From positions 1 through 5,614 of the forward strand of contig WAKY01000062.1 of assembly GCA_015523135.1 (NCBI GenBank): a stretch of DNA of 5,614 nt. The letters run 5' to 3'. A program made the position numbers and the translations under genes. Positions 4,967 through 5,614 of the stretch are shown here, in pieces (the stretch's first letter is position 1; every line of letters starts with the position of its first letter). The notes under the pieces are model-generated. The model was not told where the DNA came from and did no database searches. It worked only from the letters and a program-made list of their open reading frames with translations. The DNA comes from Candidatus Aciduliprofundum sp. (GTDB lineage: Archaea; Thermoplasmatota; Thermoplasmata; Thermoplasmatales; Aciduliprofundaceae).

Positions 4967-5499
4967 AGGAAGAGAAGCTAAAGAATCCAATGAGAGATAT
5001 AGTTATTGATAAAGTCGTTATAAATATGGGAGTTGGAGAGGCAGGAGAGAAGCTGAGAAGGGCAGAGAAAGTAATTGATCTCCTCACCCATAGAAAACCT
5101 GTACAAACAACTTCGAGGAAGACTATAAGGGATTTCAACATAAGAAAAGGTCTTCCCATAGGTTTAAAGGTTACGCTTAGGGGTAAAGAGGCAGAGGATT
5201 TTCTGCGTAGAGCACTCTGGGTTAAAGACTTTAAAGTTCCAAATTATTCATTTGACTCTCAGGGTAATTTGAGCTTTGGTATATCTGATTACACTGAATT
5301 TGAAGGAATGAAGTACGACCCAGATATTGGCATATTTGGTATGGATATTAATGTGGTGTTTAGAAGAAGAGGTGGCTATAGGGTGCTTCGCAGAAGAATA
5401 AAGAGGGCTAAGATTCCTGCAAGGCACAAGGTTACGAGGGAAGAAACTATGCAGTTTATGCGTGAGAAGTTCAACCTCAACATTCTGGAGGTGGAATAA
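4963..5499 (+). CDS. rpl5: Large-subunit ribosomal protein L5 (uL5)
   Basis: The 178-residue protein fits archaeal L5. It shows NPMRDIVIDKVVINMGVGEA (8-27), the family's first strand and loop, then RKPVQTTSRKTIRDFNIRKG (44-63), GLKVTLRGKEAEDFL (67-81), FGISDYTEFEGMKYDP (105-120) and GIFGMDINVVFRRRGGYR (123-140). L5 binds 5S rRNA and the central protuberance and touches the P-site tRNA elbow and the 30S head. The start ATG 4963 follows GAGGTGA (4949-4955) at 7 nt and overlaps the S4e stop as ATGA; the internal ATG at 4990 lacks such a site. The last codons, CTG GAG GTG GAA, hold the S14 ribosome-binding site and the stop shares one base with the S14 ATG. Confidence 0.97.
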   Translation: MKEEKLKNPMRDIVIDKVVINMGVGEAGEKLRRAEKVIDLLTHRKPVQTTSRKTIRDFNIRKGLPIGLKVTLRGKEAEDFLRRALWVKDFKVPNYSFDSQGNLSFGISDYTEFEGMKYDPDIGIFGMDINVVFRRRGGYRVLRRRIKRAKIPARHKVTREETMQFMREKFNLNILEVE

Positions 5500-5614
5500 T
5501 GGTTCGTGTAAAGCTCAGGCCAAAGAAGAAATTCGGCAGAAGTGAAGGATGTGTAAGATGTGGTAGAAAGAGAGGAGTCATAAGGCGCTATGGTTTGCGG
5601 CTCTGCAGGCAATG
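5499..5614 (+). CDS. rps14: Small-subunit ribosomal protein S14 (uS14, zinc type), 5' part
   Basis: The window ends after 38 codons plus two bases. The visible part carries KFGRSEGCVRCGRKRGVIRR (11-30) and then YGLRLCRQ. Cys18, Cys21 and Cys36 are the first three ligands of the S14 zinc ribbon (CxxC...CxxC), and the last two bases, TG, start what is probably the fourth at position 39. About 15 residues are expected to be missing. S14 sits in the 30S head near S3, S10 and S19. GGAGGTG at 5487-5493 is 5 nt before the ATG, which overlaps the L5 stop as TAATG. Truncation is only the window edge. Confidence 0.95.
   Translation, partial: MVRVKLRPKKKFGRSEGCVRCGRKRGVIRRYGLRLCRQ

Noticed and set aside
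193..5612. Many minus-strand open frames of 60-102 codons across the window
   Set aside because: They lie entirely opposite recognised ribosomal genes, lack recognisable domains and arise from the codon bias of the + strand genes.

Overview
The window is a continuous stretch of an archaeal S10/spc ribosomal-protein operon, read entirely on the + strand. Gene order is (L4 end)-L23-L2-S19-L22-S3-L29-Rnp1-S17-L14-L24-S4e-L5-(S14 start). Three things mark it as archaeal: S4e, which bacteria lack; Rnp1 (the Rpp29/Pop4 protein of RNase P) lying between L29 and S17; and the archaeal/eukaryotic-type forms of S19, L22, S17 and L24. Moderate A+T content, heavy AGA/AGG arginine use and the wording of S3, L29 and S19 suggest a euryarchaeal relative, perhaps a Thermoplasmatota lineage of the Aciduliprofundum/DHVE2 kind. 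That placement is a recollection-based guess, not a search result.

Layout: 1-11 probably holds the last codons of L4. Bases 12-1913 encode L23, L2, S19 and L22 with gaps of 5-10 nt. Bases 1916-3360 encode S3, L29, Rnp1 and S17 as a tightly overlapping block, in which S3 and L29 share 71 nt out of frame. Bases 3366-5499 encode L14, L24, S4e and L5, and S14 begins at 5499 and runs off the end. No gap exceeds 10 nt, and no promoter or terminator is visible, so the block looks like one polycistronic message with strong translational coupling.

Nearly every gene is preceded by a strong Shine-Dalgarno sequence of the GAGGTGA/GGAGG type, 4-8 nt before the start. Applying this rule moves several starts from the longest open frame: S3 to 1916, L29 to 2562, L14 to a TTG at 3366 and L24 to 3775. 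All corrected proteins have family-like N termini and lengths.

The products work together as ribosome parts: L2, L14 and L24 of the large-subunit body, L22, L23 and L29 around the peptide exit tunnel, L5 of the central protuberance, S3 at the mRNA entry, S19 and S14 in the head, and S17 and S4e in the body. RNase P, which matures tRNA, is co-expressed with them. No undescribed system is evident. The most unusual points are at gene junctions: the S3 and L24 genes end in similar acidic-tail plus ribosome-binding-site modules; the S3 tail is overprinted on the L29 N terminus; and a C-terminal Glu-Val encoded by GAG GTG recurs because it doubles as the next gene's ribosome-binding site.
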